Source: Saturnia japonica (lineage: Eukaryota; Arthropoda; Insecta; Lepidoptera; Saturniidae). From it: DNA of 64,000 nucleotides. Positions 32,991 through 45,375 of the stretch are shown one piece after another. Position 1 is the stretch's first letter. The number at the start of each line of letters is the position of its first letter. The stretch is taken from positions 8,432,001 through 8,496,000 of the forward strand of contig CM065318.1 of assembly GCA_033032175.1 (NCBI GenBank). The letters run 5' to 3'. Position numbers and translations under genes: made by a program. Under the pieces are notes generated by a model that was not told where the DNA came from, did no database searches, and was given only the letters and a program-made list of their open reading frames with translations.

Positions 32991-33269
32991 TTTATATTTG
33001 GCGCAACTCTCACACATATCGGGTGTACCATAGAGAAACATTATTCCTGTAATTATGCCCGCGTTGTTTATTTTATGATTTCATTAATGTGTAAGTCAAC
33101 ATTTCTGATTAGTTAGATTATTTGTTTTTTTCCTATACAGATAGAACGCCTGTTATAATATAATATCTGGTGGCGTAACCATCGTTCAACTGTTATTTAA
33201 AAAATCCATTAACGAAGAAAAGTATTCAAATGTTGAAGGTTTTTAAGAAAACAAGTAAAAATGTATATC
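32991..33269. other. AT-rich stretch, no gene seen
   Basis: Nothing recognised. Confidence 0.3.
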
Positions 33270-33600
33270 TTCTATATTAATAAATCTGTAGTTGTGTCTG
33301 TACATATATTTTTTTTCCAGTTTTCTGATTGACATTTTTATGAATGACACTGATCACGAATATGACATTCAAAAATTGTCTATCAGTCTCTTCATCTGTC
33401 TGTCTGTATAAATGTGCAGATTTAACTGCAAAACGGTTTGACCGATTTTTATCAAATTTTGTAGATCGTCATACGTAATTCCATAATTTATAAGGCTTAA
33501 GTTTTACTTTAAGTATTGTTAATTAGATGAGTAAAAATACAATTACGGTGTAACGAATGCGTATGTAGACGCCGCGCCCGGGCATCGCCAGTATATTATA
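33270..33600 (-). repeat. CTAGCT-type repeat, worn
   Basis: TCTTCTATATTAATAAATCT, a CTGTCTGTCTGT run and 'GCAAAACGGTTTGACCGATT' are interior blocks of this repeat class; the GC-rich end GCCGCGCCCGGGC is at 33570. Confidence 0.4.
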
Positions 33601-35220
33601 ATAATATTAAAATAATTATTTTACATATTCAACGGTTATTTATATATCTTAAACTCCCAATATTAAATCTATACATAAAATTGAAGATAGTAATATTGAT
33701 ATACCGCGGGAACGCTGGACCATGGCTGAAATGTTAGGCATTTGTCAGTAGCCGCACCGAGATGTAAAAAAGTGCTAATATTTTACCAAGAAATTATAGA
33801 ACGTGTACTTTCAATACGTTTACATTAAATTTATTAAAACGAATTTGTCACTTTTATTATCATAATAAAAAAGCTTAATCAAGCGGCACCACCTGCATTT
33901 CCCAATTTACTTTTTATATCTTATTTATTTAGTGTTATTGTAATCTGCGGTGATTGTAGGTTTCGTAATTACAATTCTAATTATTTCTAGTCAAATCTTT
34001 AATGACTTTGTCTTTTCTAAATATCTGATTAAATTTCTGATCAGACGTAATACCGTGTCCAGCTTTTTGTAATGCCATAATCTACATTTCTTTCCAGTAT
34101 CAGGGGTTATCTCTATAGGTACTGTACTATTCAATCAAGGTAATTATTTTATTTCGTTAGTTCTACCGTCTACGTAAAGATATTAAAAAAGTTACGGAAA
34201 GACAATGTCGTCTAAGTGAAGGGTCGGTTTCAATTAGTTTCTCACGGAAAAGGTTTATTACAAGTTTCAGTTTCGGTCGTTAACGTTCGAATTTTCGACC
34301 TTGGCCTAAAATGTGTTTCTCCTTCGAGAACTCTAATGGACCCTTTGAACTTTTAATGACGCAAAAACGATGACGCTTGTCAAGTTTTTATTTCCAGTAT
34401 AAAAATTACTCTTCTTGGATTAAGGGTAGGATTGCATAATTCTCAATAAGTGCACGGATTCCAATTTGTGAAAAATTCGGACAAGTAGCAGGTAGAACTT
34501 GCGCGCCGAGGATTCCATATTATTATATATTTTACATAAAAATTATCCATACATTCTCCAATGTCTCCGAAGCGCGACAGTGCGTGTTTACGTGACAAAC
34601 TTATTTTTCGTAATAATTTTACACAGGATTAGAATATATTTCTTTTGGATTTTCTTTTAAAACTAGTGCTTTTCTGCCTCTTGTCTCCCTTTGTGCCAAA
34701 TTTCAAGACTAGGTTTCAGGGAAGTCTCATATAGGTTTGGATAATCGACCAATGAACGGATTTTTTATTATGAAGTGTCGTCTCTTTATTCCGTTAATTT
34801 ATAATCTGGATATTTTACAGCAGTATCAGGCCTTAGTATTCTATATTTATTTTCACTTTATACCTCAAGTTATCTTCGACAAAAAGGACTCTTACATACG
34901 AACAGACGGATAGATGAACTAAAGGGGTTTTTGGTTGTAATAAAATTTTAGATTTTAAGCCCCGAATTTACTAGAAATATTATAAAGTAGTAGTTAGTAT
35001 GGTCGCAAAAAAATAAATCTCTTAGATACTTTAATTATATATAGTAACTAATCAATAGACAAAAATAGATACCGTTACTCAAATATTGATAGTACAAATT
35101 TATTTACTTATAAATTTGATATTGAGCGTCGTTTCTCATAACGATATTACCATTAATAATATGTACTAGTATATGTATATGCCGAAGTGAGTGCAAGTGG
35201 AAGTGCATCCCGTTTCGCGT
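33601..35220. other. AT-rich stretch, no gene seen
   Basis: No exon or element could be supported. Confidence 0.3.
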
Positions 35221-35223
35221 CGC

Positions 35224-35245
35224 GTCACGTAACACGGTACGTGAC
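35224..35245. promoter_or_regulatory. GTCACGTA/TACGTGAC palindrome
   Basis: GTCACGTA, six bases ACACGG, then TACGTGAC: a perfect 8-bp inverted repeat in a CpG-rich patch (TTTCGCGTCGCG precedes it). TACGTG is a core bound by bHLH-PAS proteins and GTCACGTA is CRE-like. No adjacent gene is visible, so the role is a guess. Confidence 0.3.
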
Positions 35246-35799
35246 TCCGCATTCTTTCGAGTTATTACTCGCATTTTTTACACCCTACACCGCAACTATC
35301 TCATCTAGCTCAAACACCGATATAGACAATTTCTCTATAGGTATCTTGAGACAGACTTAAAGGTTAAAACACCAGAAAATTTACAATACAACATCTAACA
35401 TTACTTCTGATTAAATAAAAGTATTCAATAAAAAAAATGTATATTAGTATTATGAAAGAAAGAAAGATTGATCTGTAACAAAGACAGAAAATAAATGTCA
35501 GTTGCTACAAAACTGGTTGTAAATATCCAACGCTGGTCTTTCGTAGGGGCCGTTTAGTGACGCCACATGACGAGCATATTGATATGAAAAGACTAAAAAA
35601 GTAAAAGTAATAAAGTAAGCCTTACGATATTTAAAAAAAACAGTAGTATATATTATTATAAGCTTTCTATAAATTAAAAAAACAGGAGCAACTTCAAGAA
35701 AAAAATATAACAACAAGCCAAATATTCTTGAATCAAGGAAAACAAAAACCTATAAGAACACCAGGAGCAATAGTAGCACACAGAGCAAATAATTATAGC
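35246..35799. other. AT-rich stretch, no gene seen
   Basis: The minus frame at 35498-35716 has no recognisable domain. Confidence 0.3.
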
Positions 35800-36130
35800 A
35801 AATAAGTGGTGGTCGAGTGGTTTAAACCAATGGTATATCAATTAGAATTCCGCAGGTTCAAACTCCGGTATGTCATGTACCATCGGATTTACCAATTCAA
35901 ATTCTTAACACTATCGCGCTGATGGTAAAGAAAAACATTACCAGGAAATTTGAGCGCTTGAGAAATATTTTTGTAGTATCACTGTGTGTGGAAAAAATAA
36001 AGAACTGTTGATTTCTCGGCGTTTGAAATCGCCAATAAGCCGTGGGTTAGGCGTGGTGATTAAGCCTGGGGCTTCCATTGGGAAGAGGCTTCATTGCCTA
36101 CCAGTAGGACATTTACAAGCTGGTATTATT
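35800..36130 (+). mobile_element. tRNA-derived SINE
   Basis: A-box-like GTGGTCGAGTGGTTTAAACC and B-box GCAGGTTCAAACTCCGG about 35 bases apart form a tRNA-like head. The body follows, then a LINE-like end with AGCCGTGGGTTAGGCGTGGT, TTCCATTGGGAAGAGGCTTC and 'TGCCTACCAGTAGGACATTT'. This end is a known tail in lepidopteran elements, so the SINE probably borrows that LINE's reverse transcriptase. Confidence 0.7.
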
Positions 36131-36771
36131 AATTTTTAAAGCACATTTTAAGTCTGTTTCATAATGTCTAAAATACATGTTCTGAGGTGGCTGCTCCTAA
36201 GCACCTAGACAAAACCGAATCGTTAAATAACTTTTTCTATACTTGTATTTATGAATGATTCATCCAAAGTACCTAAAGATATAAATTTCAAATTTGGAAA
36301 TTGTGTTGATTTTAAATTATCGAAATCATTTATGAAGTGATTTCTTAAAATTCAACCCCCCAGGGCTTTAAAAGGGGGCGATAAAATCTAAAATTTGTAT
36401 GGAAATATTATTTTACAATTACAATATATATTATTTATTCAAAAGTTAGTTCCAAGGGTAGGCTGGTGATTATATTTTCAAAGAAGTATTATTGTTTATC
36501 AAATTCTTAATATCGACCAGCTGCTTTATTCGTGTCAACTAAATACACTGTTTATTCAATAGGCATAGCAACAATATAAATTCAACTAAAATAATAAACG
36601 TAGGTTCAAATCTACTGTTCACGTAAGCGAAGAATCGAATGAAATATTATAAGAACCTATTATAAATAGACAAAGAAATGAATTTGTATTTTTATTATTT
36701 TATTCCTTTTGTTATTTCTCCAACATTTAGTAATGAATGTTTAGGCCTAGCCTCTTCTCTCAAAAAGACTT
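36131..36771. other. AT-rich stretch with repeat debris
   Basis: 36340-36400 (CAACCCCCCAGGGCTTTAAA then AGGGGGCGATAAA) resembles the interior of CTAGCT-type repeats. No gene. Confidence 0.35.
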
Positions 36772-36788
36772 TTCACGTCACGTCACGT
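36772..36788. promoter_or_regulatory. Triple CACGT/TGACG run
   Basis: CACGTCACGTCACGTCA: three overlapping TGACGTG units on the minus strand, a CRE/E-box-like cluster. Context gives no gene. Confidence 0.25.
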
Positions 36789-37656
36789 CAAAGTACGCCC
36801 TATTGTTTTGGAACGAATTTTATCAAAAACATTCTCTTCGATAAAATTTTACGTTCCCCAGGCGACTTCCAGTGGTGATTGACCGAAATAGTGCACGACG
36901 TTGTATTCATCTTTTTCAGTTTTGATCAGCCTACATTTTTACAATATAGATACACTGAACTTTACAAAATAGTTAATTGAAATATCCTTATATATTTATT
37001 ATGCTATTTTCTAAATTAATTCCGATAACAATATTAACGTATCTATCTACCTACATATTTTATAATATTTAAGTACTTCATTGAAATTGATGTAAATATG
37101 TTTAACTTGATGTATCGTAACTCGTAAACCACATGAATTTCACATACAATTTATAATATGTACATCAAGTATTTATGTCAAATATTATATGTATGAAACC
37201 TTGTTAGATATCTATTAATTTATGTTTAAAAAATTATTATAGTCATCTCTAACATGTTATTATCATGTTTTTGTATAAGATATATAATATGATAACATTT
37301 CATTTCAATTATACTTTTTGAATTAATTTTATTAAGTGTTAGTCTTATCACAAATGTTAAATGACAAATGTTTTGTCAAATGTATTAATTTCATTATTTG
37401 TATTAGTCAATTCGTTAAATAATATTAAATTTAAAATGTTTGGTTTAAAATTCAGTTTTGTTGTTTAAATTTAAATTTGTCAAACTGTGTTACCTACTAT
37501 GTTATGCTATGTAATTTCTACACAGTTATTGCAAGTTATTAGTTTTATTAAGGATATAATAATAGTGATTTTCATATTGGCATACCAATAAATACAATCA
37601 TCGATAATTACATACATATTAAATTATTTTTACTCATTTACAGCATATTCTAAATA
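36789..37656. other. AT-rich stretch, no gene seen
   Basis: Very AT-rich; no feature supported. Confidence 0.3.
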
Positions 37657-37818
37657 ATGGAATACTATACGCTTTTAGTCAGTCGTGTGGACAACATATA
37701 CCGTCTGGCGCGGACCAGACTGGCTGTCAGCGTCGACGTCGACGTAACATTCATTATTGACAATTTGAATGGAACAGAAAAATGTCAGACCCGTGTTGTA
37801 TGTAATGTAAATATTTGA
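37657..37818 (+). CDS. Uncharacterised 53-codon ORF
   Basis: ATG to TGA. Reads MEYYTLLVSRVDNIYRLART, RLAVSVDVDVTFIIDNLNGT and EKCQTRVVCNVNI. A possible splice acceptor (TTTTTACTCATTTACAG) lies 15 bases upstream, so it may be an exon start. It contains the palindrome GTCGACGTCGAC and is much richer in CpG than its flanks. Not recognised; chance cannot be excluded. Confidence 0.25.
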   Translation: MEYYTLLVSRVDNIYRLARTRLAVSVDVDVTFIIDNLNGTEKCQTRVVCNVNI

Positions 37819-38441
37819 TCAAAATAGAACCCTAACATATCTTCCGCTACGCATATGTTATACGACTGGCATATTAAACCTACTGATTGACATATTATCT
37901 CTACAGGGGCAAAGTTAAGAACACGCATATAAAATTTCTCCCCATTTATTATATTAATTCATTTTGAAGTACTTACTTATACTACTAATAATAAATGTGG
38001 AATTAAAAAAATAATATTTTTTTCCTATATTTCACATTTATCATGTTTTAAGAATGTTCACCAAGAACTAACCCGTCAAAAAATTAAACAATCACTAATG
38101 ACTAAAACAAAATGGTTGAATATTGTTGTTATTTTCTGGAGATGTAACTATTATTATATATACTTACAGATTATATATAGAGTATAGTTTGGTCATGGTT
38201 TATCTGAGTACGTAAATTATGCTAATAGATTATTTTTTAAGTCAAAACTAAGAATGCAAATGTAATAACACCTCGAACAGTAAAAATAGCATTGTCGAAT
38301 GGTGTTCAGACAATCGTGATTCTAAGTTAATGTCACTATTACCAACACTTGTCCTAGTACGGCGAGATTTATGAATAAATTTTCGATCTGAGCTACAGCT
38401 TAAAATTTTATGCTTCAATTTATTTGGAGTACAACATGAAC
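37819..38441. other. AT-rich stretch, no gene seen
   Basis: Nothing recognised up to the mariner end. Confidence 0.3.
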
Positions 38442-39679
38442 TACGTTTAATTACATATGAAATTAGCGTTTTGTCGTACTGACCACTTTGATCTGAAATA
38501 TCTCCTCTTTGGTTAAGAATTCCAAATTCAAATTTATAAATTCATTTAGCTGGTACATTTGAGTTTTGAAAACATTCATTCATTTGTTTTCTCCTCATTA
38601 TATTTTTCTTTGGCGTCGCTTATTACCGCACAATGGAAAATATGAAATATCAGTATATTTACTAGTACGAGTTCTACCGTGGCACCAGTGCTACAGAAAC
38701 AGCTCGAAGGATTAATGATGTGTACGGCGCTGGTGTCGCAAAAGAAAGTACGGTACGTTTTTGGTTTCAACGTTTTCGTTCTAGAAATTTCGACCTTCAG
38801 AACCAACCCTGTGGACGGCCGGAGACCAAAGTGGAAAATGAAGAATTAAAGGCTATTGTGGAAGCGGATCCATCACAAAGCACTTCAGAGATAGCTGTAG
38901 ACTTCGGGGTAAGTGATAAAACTGTATTAATCCACTTGAAGCAAATCGGAAAAGTAAAGAAACTTAAACGATGGGTACCTCATGAATTGAGTGAATCGAA
39001 CTTGCAAACACGCGTCTACTGCTGTGTTACTTTGCTCAACCAACACAATAATGAAGGGATTTTAAATTGAATCATTACTTGTGATGATAAATGGATACTG
39101 TACAATAATCGAAAGCGCTTGTCGCAATGGCTGAACCCTGGAGACCCAGCCAAATCCTACCCTAAACGAAAATTGACTCAGAAAAAGTTACTTGTGAGTG
39201 TTTGGTGGACAAGCGCCGGTGTCGTTCACTACAGCTTTCTAAAATGTGGCCAAAGGATTACGGCAGATATCTATTGTCAGCAACTGCAAACCATGAAGGA
39301 AGAACTAGCTGCTAAACAACCGAGATTGGTCAATCGCTCTAGGCCACTGCTGCTTCACGACAACGCAAGACCACACACTGCACAACAAACAATCACTAAT
39401 TTAGATGAGCTAGAATTGGAATGTCTGCGACATCCACCGTACTCCCCAGACCTTGCTCCAACAGATTACCATTTTTTCCGGAATTTGGACAACTTCTTAC
39501 AAGGAAAAAAATTCAACTCCGATGCAGCAGTCCACACCGCCTTCAAAGAGTTTATTGATTCTCGCCCCATTGTTTTTTTAGAAAAGGGATACTTTGATTA
39601 ATTAAATATATTTTCCCAAAAAAAAAATGACTTTATATTCCTCTCGTACAAAACGCCAATTTCATATGTAAGGACCTAA
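38442..39679 (+). mobile_element. Mariner element, DD34D
   Basis: Length about 1.24 kb. The 3' terminal repeat (39648-39679, reverse of TTAGGTCCTTACATATGAAA TTGGCG) is intact and followed by TA. The 5' repeat is worn at its outer ten bases but keeps TTACATATGAAATTAGCGTT. A transposase frame fills the middle in the same orientation. Confidence 0.88.
38633..39601 (+). pseudogene. Mariner transposase, broken
   Basis: One reading frame of 322 codons with two in-frame stops, TAG at 38663 and TGA at 39068. The N-terminal DNA-binding part includes TVRFWFQRFRSRNFDL and GRPETKV. The catalytic residues are the Asp in TCDDKW just after the second stop, the Asp in HDNARPH and the Asp in SPDLAPTD; 34 residues separate the last two, the DD34D signature of mariner. 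The end reads FLEKGYFD. Family members carry roughly 20 more residues between EKG and YFD, so a small in-frame deletion is likely. Confidence 0.88.
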
Positions 39680-41869
39680 TAATTGTCTTGAAAACTTGTT
39701 ATTAAAATTTAAATGTTAGAAAATAGTACCATTATATGTATATCTGGCTTTGATTTTTGAAATCCGGTGTTACAATTTCACATTATTTAAAAAAACACCA
39801 TTATGTAACGAAAATGATCATTAAGTAGGTATTAATGAGACTTATAATAAAATATATCGTAGATTTGTAAACTGTCCATTTATACAGTAATTCTGTTGTA
39901 ATGTGTAATCAACTATTAATCATTATTAAATTGCTTTAAAATGCTTGTCTATTCATATCAATTCAACGTACATATACCAGATTAATTATTTTTCTAAAAA
40001 CTGTTATAATATCAGTGCATATTATATTCTTCATTGATTATCCTATCAATGACAGTTATATATCAATACTTTAAAAATTCTAACTATATCGCGTTTAAAA
40101 CAATGTAAAAAATTTACCTACTTTAATCATTTATATGCTAAAGAAATATAAAAATAGATAGAATAAATTATAGTCCACATTTCATGTTTATAATATACTT
40201 ACACACTTTATAATTCTGATATCCAATTATAGTGCATTATCTTCACCTGTTAACGGCATTCCTAATGATACCTATTGAAATATTATTTGTTAACGAAAAC
40301 AGTTTATAATTCTTATCTCTATTCTATAGATTTTTCAATAGCAAGGAACATAATCTTTAAAATGAAGTTTTATTCATTAATTTTGATGACGAATTGTTGG
40401 GGATATAACGTTGCCAGAAAAAAACACCTTTGAGATATAATATACGATTATCACCAGTTAATTATTTTGTCAGATTTCGTGTAGTCGCGAAAGTACTGTG
40501 AACATATTGATATTGATTAGTAGCGTGTGGAGCTTCGGCGGGGCTCCTCTAATCATGATATACGACTAAAATGTAATACGTGTCTTTATTTAGTGAGATT
40601 AGCCGTGTAGACAAGATTTTATTTATTACGCTTGACCTCGGCAACGTACAGAGAAATATCGGGCTTTGATTTTTGCGTTCGGTATATTTTATAAATGTTA
40701 AGTTCGATTATTGAAGTGAAACTTTTTATTTAGTTGGCGATTTAGTAATTAGACGAGAATTAAGATTGGAATTTTAAGGACGCGCCACTTTTAGGCATTT
40801 TTCGTTACATGAGAGAAAATAAAGATATAACGTAGAAAGAAAAAGAAAGACAGCTAGCTACCTATACATTGTATATCTAATACACAGGCTGTCCGCGTCT
40901 CTCTTTTTAAGAAGTTTCACTTCTATTGTGTATGGTACAGCACGCACATTTTTTTAAAAACTAATACAATCTACTAGCTTTATGAGCCTTTATAGCGAGA
41001 TCACATACATTCACATTCATACACATAAACCCTACTCGCATAGATAAAATACATAAGTACACACAAGTACCAGCTGGTTTTAATAATATTGTAAAATAGA
41101 GAACAATACTTCGTTTTCGTTTTCCTGTATCTTTTCGTATCATGAAACGACTAAAATAAAAACAGTTACCATATTATAGGGAGCCCTAGTTTGGTACTCA
41201 GTGGTTCAGATACACGTTGTATGTTTTTACAAAAGTTTTGTTAATACTTTAAAATGTGAAAATAACCTTACCTTACCTAATATAAATAAATAAATATTGA
41301 TTATTATTTATCGAACGGTAAATATTGTTGATGTAAAACAATTGTTGCATGTTATTAATATCATTTACTAATATTTAAATAAAACATTGAATAATAATAT
41401 ATTCCAAAACAATAGATTACAAATAATTGTTGTATAAAGTATGTTAAATTTACTAGCCGTGGTTAAATATAATATTCCCAATTCCATGGGCTCTAGGGGA
41501 TGTATTTTCAAAATCGTTAAGTCATTATCTACGTTATATAAAGTGCAAAATTTTATCCTTCTGGACCAATTAGTTTAAGCTATGTGTTTTCGGTCACAAA
41601 GCTTGGAAATTCTATTAAGTAGATAAAGTTTTATGAATAGTTTTCGTCTTTACAAACACGCGTATAGTATCTAATATCATCGTCACTAAGTTATCTATTA
41701 GTAATTAATGAACGGAAGGCGTGAAATTAATTGAATCTTAATACGACGACAGTAAATAATAATTACGAGTAACCAGCGCAGCGTAATTATTTTATGAAGA
41801 CTAATATCGACTCTATCCGCTACAAAGAGCGTAAGTCCGAATTAAAAAAAGGAAAAAATTGGGATCTGT
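39680..41869. other. AT-rich stretch, no gene seen
   Basis: No exon or element supported. The minus frame at 40961-41143 is unremarkable. Confidence 0.3.
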
Positions 41870-42080
41870 ACTGGACTGCTTCGCGACCACCATGCACATG
41901 AACCCGTTACAGTGGCTTCCTTTTTGTATGTCGTGTTTCGGGATCAACTATTTATATCTAACCGCCGAGGCTTGCATTCTGGCCTGATAAAGACGGCAGT
42001 CGATAGTTTACCGATCTCTCGGTGGTCGCAGTTGTTTATCAATTACATAATGGTGTTTACCATCAGGCAAAGTGGAGTTA
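41870..42080 (+). repeat. GGTGGTAGGGATCGCG-family repeat
   Basis: TTCGCGACCACCATGCACAT, 'ACAGTGGCTTCC', 'GTCGTGTTTCGGGATCA' and 'CTCGGTGGTCGCAGTTGTTT' correspond to blocks at 15520-15700 and 58771-58860. Confidence 0.6.
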
Positions 42081-43320
42081 CTTTACATTGCTACAATAAA
42101 AAAATCAATAAAGTTAATTAAAATAAGCAAATATTTATTCTAAACTCCCAGTCGCTTTTTTCCAAGACCCTATTACAAGTGTCAAGTATGATATCGCAAT
42201 TCAGCCCGTCGGCTTCAGATACTGCTTACGACTTCAAGCGATTAACCCATTTGAGTAGGTACTACGAACATCAAACGACCAGACGAGACCGACCTCCAGA
42301 TATAATTTAAAACATTCTTTACAATATACAGTTCTTAGTAAACGGATGGAGCGGGAGAGCTCTTTTTATAAAAGCATTGCCGAGCTCAGAAATGGAATGT
42401 TTGTACCTATACTCGTATATTATTGATATCACGTTTAAATATTGGAATATTGAAATCCCTTGGGTGTAAACGCTGTCGCAATTGTAATGAATTGAAATAT
42501 TTAACGACAATTTTAGTGAAATCAGCACAAACAGAGCTACCGTATTGCCAAGTAATATTTTATTTAATTCTCCGTAATAAATTCTAGCCTTTGTGTTTTT
42601 GTTAGGAAGTGATTTAATTAAAAGCTTTGATTACTGCACGTGTTTAAGATTACAATTCGCTATACGAATTTAATCATTTATAATTTTGAAGTTATACATA
42701 CTTCTTTTGGCGCGGTTAGTAGAGTTTAACATGTGACGGAAGTGCGATATAATGAAGTTACCCATCAATGATCAATGTGAATAATGTGAATTGTATCAAA
42801 TGAATACACCGTAAATTAATTTTTACACATTCAAAAGAAGACAATAAAATAATTGCTAAGATCATTTTGTTCTTTAGCGGGATAATGTTTTTAGAGTTAT
42901 TTTGTTACGCCATAAAACTATAATTTCTTTCGTGTGTACATAAGTATATTACAAATATTTATTTACAATTAATTGTTTCCGATTTCTTAGTGTTTATTAA
43001 ATAAGCTACCTACTTATGTAGATATTATTATGTTAACAATCATTGTAATAGTAACCGGCTACTCATGCTTATGATAAAATATGTATACTAATTTTGGATT
43101 TGAAGTATCTTTAATACAAGAGTTTGTAAGGGATCAAAACTGTTTATTACACTCCTAGGCAATGAAGAAAAACATAAAATAGGTTTGCTAGGCTATAAAT
43201 TGGAGCATTAAATAAATAATTTGGAATTCTGTATGCGGAAGGTAATTTCTAGTAACCCAAATTCTTTAAGAAAAAACGAATGTTTGAAAAAACGAACGAA
43301 TGAATTATACAAAACAAAAA
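42081..43320. other. AT-rich stretch, no gene seen
   Basis: Nothing supported. CTCTTTTTATAAAAGC near 42360 is a TATA-like string without context. Confidence 0.3.
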
Positions 43321-43373
43321 TTGACTTTATATTCCTCCCGTACAAAACACCAATTTCATATGTAAGGATCTAA
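43321..43373 (+). repeat. Isolated mariner 3' end
   Basis: Matches the last 52 bases of the mariner at 39628-39679 with three differences, then TA. No transposase precedes it, so it is a leftover end or a short non-autonomous copy. Confidence 0.75.
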
Positions 43374-43375
43374 TA

Positions 43376-43640
43376 TAAAGAGAACAGATTTGAATTTTTA
43401 TTTGTAATGTATAAACTCAAAAACTACTGAACCAATTTTAAAAATTCTATCAATAATATAAAGCTACAGTATCAGCAAATAATATAGGCTATATTATAAT
43501 AAAAATAAATTATTTATTCCTCATAAAAATGTCGATAGCTTTACACAAAGTATAAAAAATTGCCTACACGGGTGTGTTGCCGATGTTTGTTGTTGTATAA
43601 AATTAACACGGGTGAAACCGTGGGCACAGCTATTTCTTTA
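43376..43640 (-). repeat. CTAGCT-type repeat
   Basis: Ends AACACGGGTGAAACCGTGGG then CACAGCTAT. The interior has TAAACTCAAAAACTACTGAA and CCAATTTTAAAAATTCTATC, common in this family. It begins directly after the mariner end. Confidence 0.6.
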
Positions 43641-43779
43641 TAAAGCACTCTTTATTTTTGGGGAAGTTCCGGATCTGGGTGTCAAACCCTATTGGCATTC
43701 GTCCATTTTTTTTGTCTATAGATTGGCAACTAAGTTGGCACGGAAAATTAATGAAATTCCATGAAACAAATTGGAACTA

Positions 43780-44010
43780 CGCCTGATGATAAGCGGTTAC
43801 CGCATGATGATGATGGTTACCGCAGCCTATAGTCGCTTGTAATAATACCATTTGTATGACTAGGGCGTTGTCGACCTTGAACCCCTCTACCCCGAGGAGG
43901 TAACCCTACTCACCGCAGAAACACAACATAAGGTTATTTGGCTACGATCTTCTATAGTGGAAGTTTCCAACCACTCGGCCTGTCTGAAGTAGAGAGAAAT
44001 CTCCAAAGAT
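43780..44010 (+). repeat. LINE-derived repeat, copy 1
   Basis: CACCGCAGAAACACAACATA, AGGTTATTTGGCTACGATCT and the preceding 'CCCGAGGAGGTAACCCTACT' match 54525-54665 in order. I recognise this string from Bombyx repeats. Confidence 0.6.
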
Positions 44011-44469
44011 ATTTCGCTGTACCCTACCCGTCAGACTGTCTCCTCAATACAATACAAACACTATTACGACTACCGAAAGATTGGAATCCATCATCCATCG
44101 CCTGTATACCTAAATATCTCTTCACGTTACGTTTGGAGGACCCGATGTTACCAGAAAGCAATTTCACTTGATAAAAAAAATCCCAAACATCATGGCGAGT
44201 AAAAAAGTTTTTATCCTATAACTAAGTTGAGTTGATACCCAGTGTTGCTTGACCCTTGCCACAAACTGGAGGCAGTTTGATAAGTCTTACTATGTTGATG
44301 TGAACGCTATAATTTGATTACATCCGACAGCAAATTCCATTTAATTAACATAATTATTTATCTTCGTTCGGACTAGCTTAATTTGTAATCGGTAGGGTGT
44401 AATTAAGGTTTGGGTAATTTATGATCTCAAATTAGAGCATTTACTAATACTTTTTCACTCCGAAGCTTC
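44011..44469. other. No gene recognised
   Basis: A plus frame (43938-44171) is open through the repeat boundary and is not convincing. Confidence 0.3.
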
Positions 44470-45075
44470 TTTAGGGTTTCGTACTTCAAAAGGAAAAAGG
44501 AACCCTTATAGGATCACTTCGTTGGCCGCCTGTCTGTCTGTGAAGGCCCTTTTTCTCAGAAGCTCGTGGAAGTATCAACTTCAAATTAATATCAAATACT
44601 CAGGTCTGCATTTTCTTACAGCTGTGAAAAATTCAAACTTCTAAGTCAATGCATTCAAAAGATACGGCCATTTACGCCGCAAATTTAAATACTCGCAAAG
44701 GGAATAAAAACTTAAAAGATACTTCCAGTTGACCTAGAATCATGAATTTTGGAAATAAGCTTGATGGATCTTATAGCACAAGTAATGAGATAAATCGGAA
44801 AACCGTAAATTTGTAGTCACACCATAATATTTTTTTTCTTTTTTGCGATTATAAACTTATTTACAGTTAGTAAACTGACCGCGGCATATGTTGATATACG
44901 AGGATGCAAAAGTTTTCCAACTGCAAAGTTGTTTGTCCTTCAATATAGTTTATCTTTTCGTTCGAATTGTTCGGTGCTTTCTTTAGTAATGTTAACTAAC
45001 AATATTCGTGAATGTAGCTGTACAATTACAGAACCCTCGGTGCTCAAGTCCGACTCGCACTTGGTTCGATTTTTT
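44470..45075 (+). repeat. GGGTTTCGTA...CCGACTCGCACTTGG dispersed repeat
   Basis: Begins TAGGGTTTCGTACTTCAAAA and GGAACCCTTATAGGATCACT, followed by a CTGTCTGTCTGTG run, and ends CAGAACCCTCGGTGCTCAAG and TCCGACTCGCACTTGGTTCG. Both ends are characteristic of a very common lepidopteran repeat. Its mechanism of movement is not evident. Confidence 0.75.
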
Positions 45076-45104
45076 ACATAGTAGCACGACAAAGTCACAA
45101 CACT

Positions 45105-45240
45105 GTTTGATAATAAGCATAGTACAATCCAAAAACAACGGCGACTCTACTGAGAGCTCAACAATCCATCGACGGTCCATCATGCGGCCTGCAAGACTCT
45201 TGGTTGCTCAATGTATCCTTGTTTATGAAACGCAATAAAC
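45105..45240 (-). mobile_element. LINE fragment, antisense
   Basis: 'AGTACAATCCAAAAACAACG', 'GCGACTCTACTGAG' and 'GCGGCCTGCAAGA' correspond to blocks at 51760-51860 and 59820-59900. The crossing frames on both strands are shadows. Confidence 0.4.
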
Positions 45241-45244
45241 TAAA

Positions 45245-45375
45245 AGAGAGTCCCTGTGATGACGGGTTTATCACCATGCGCACGGTAGTTGCGAGCCAGT
45301 CTGGTAAAGAACCTTACTACCCCGCTTGATTACTAGATATCGACTGATTCCTAGAACGAGACAAACATTCTATTA
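45245..45375 (-). repeat. GGTGGTAGGGATCGCG-family repeat, worn
   Basis: TTATCACCATGCGCACGG, 'CTTACTACCCCGCTTGATTA' and 'ATCGACTGATTCCTAGAACG' parallel the copy at 14416-14600. Confidence 0.5.

Noticed and set aside
35498..35716. 72-codon minus-strand frame
   Set aside because: AT-rich composition and no domain or splice context.
44992..45238. Overlapping frames on both strands
   Set aside because: They cross the end of one dispersed repeat and a LINE fragment.
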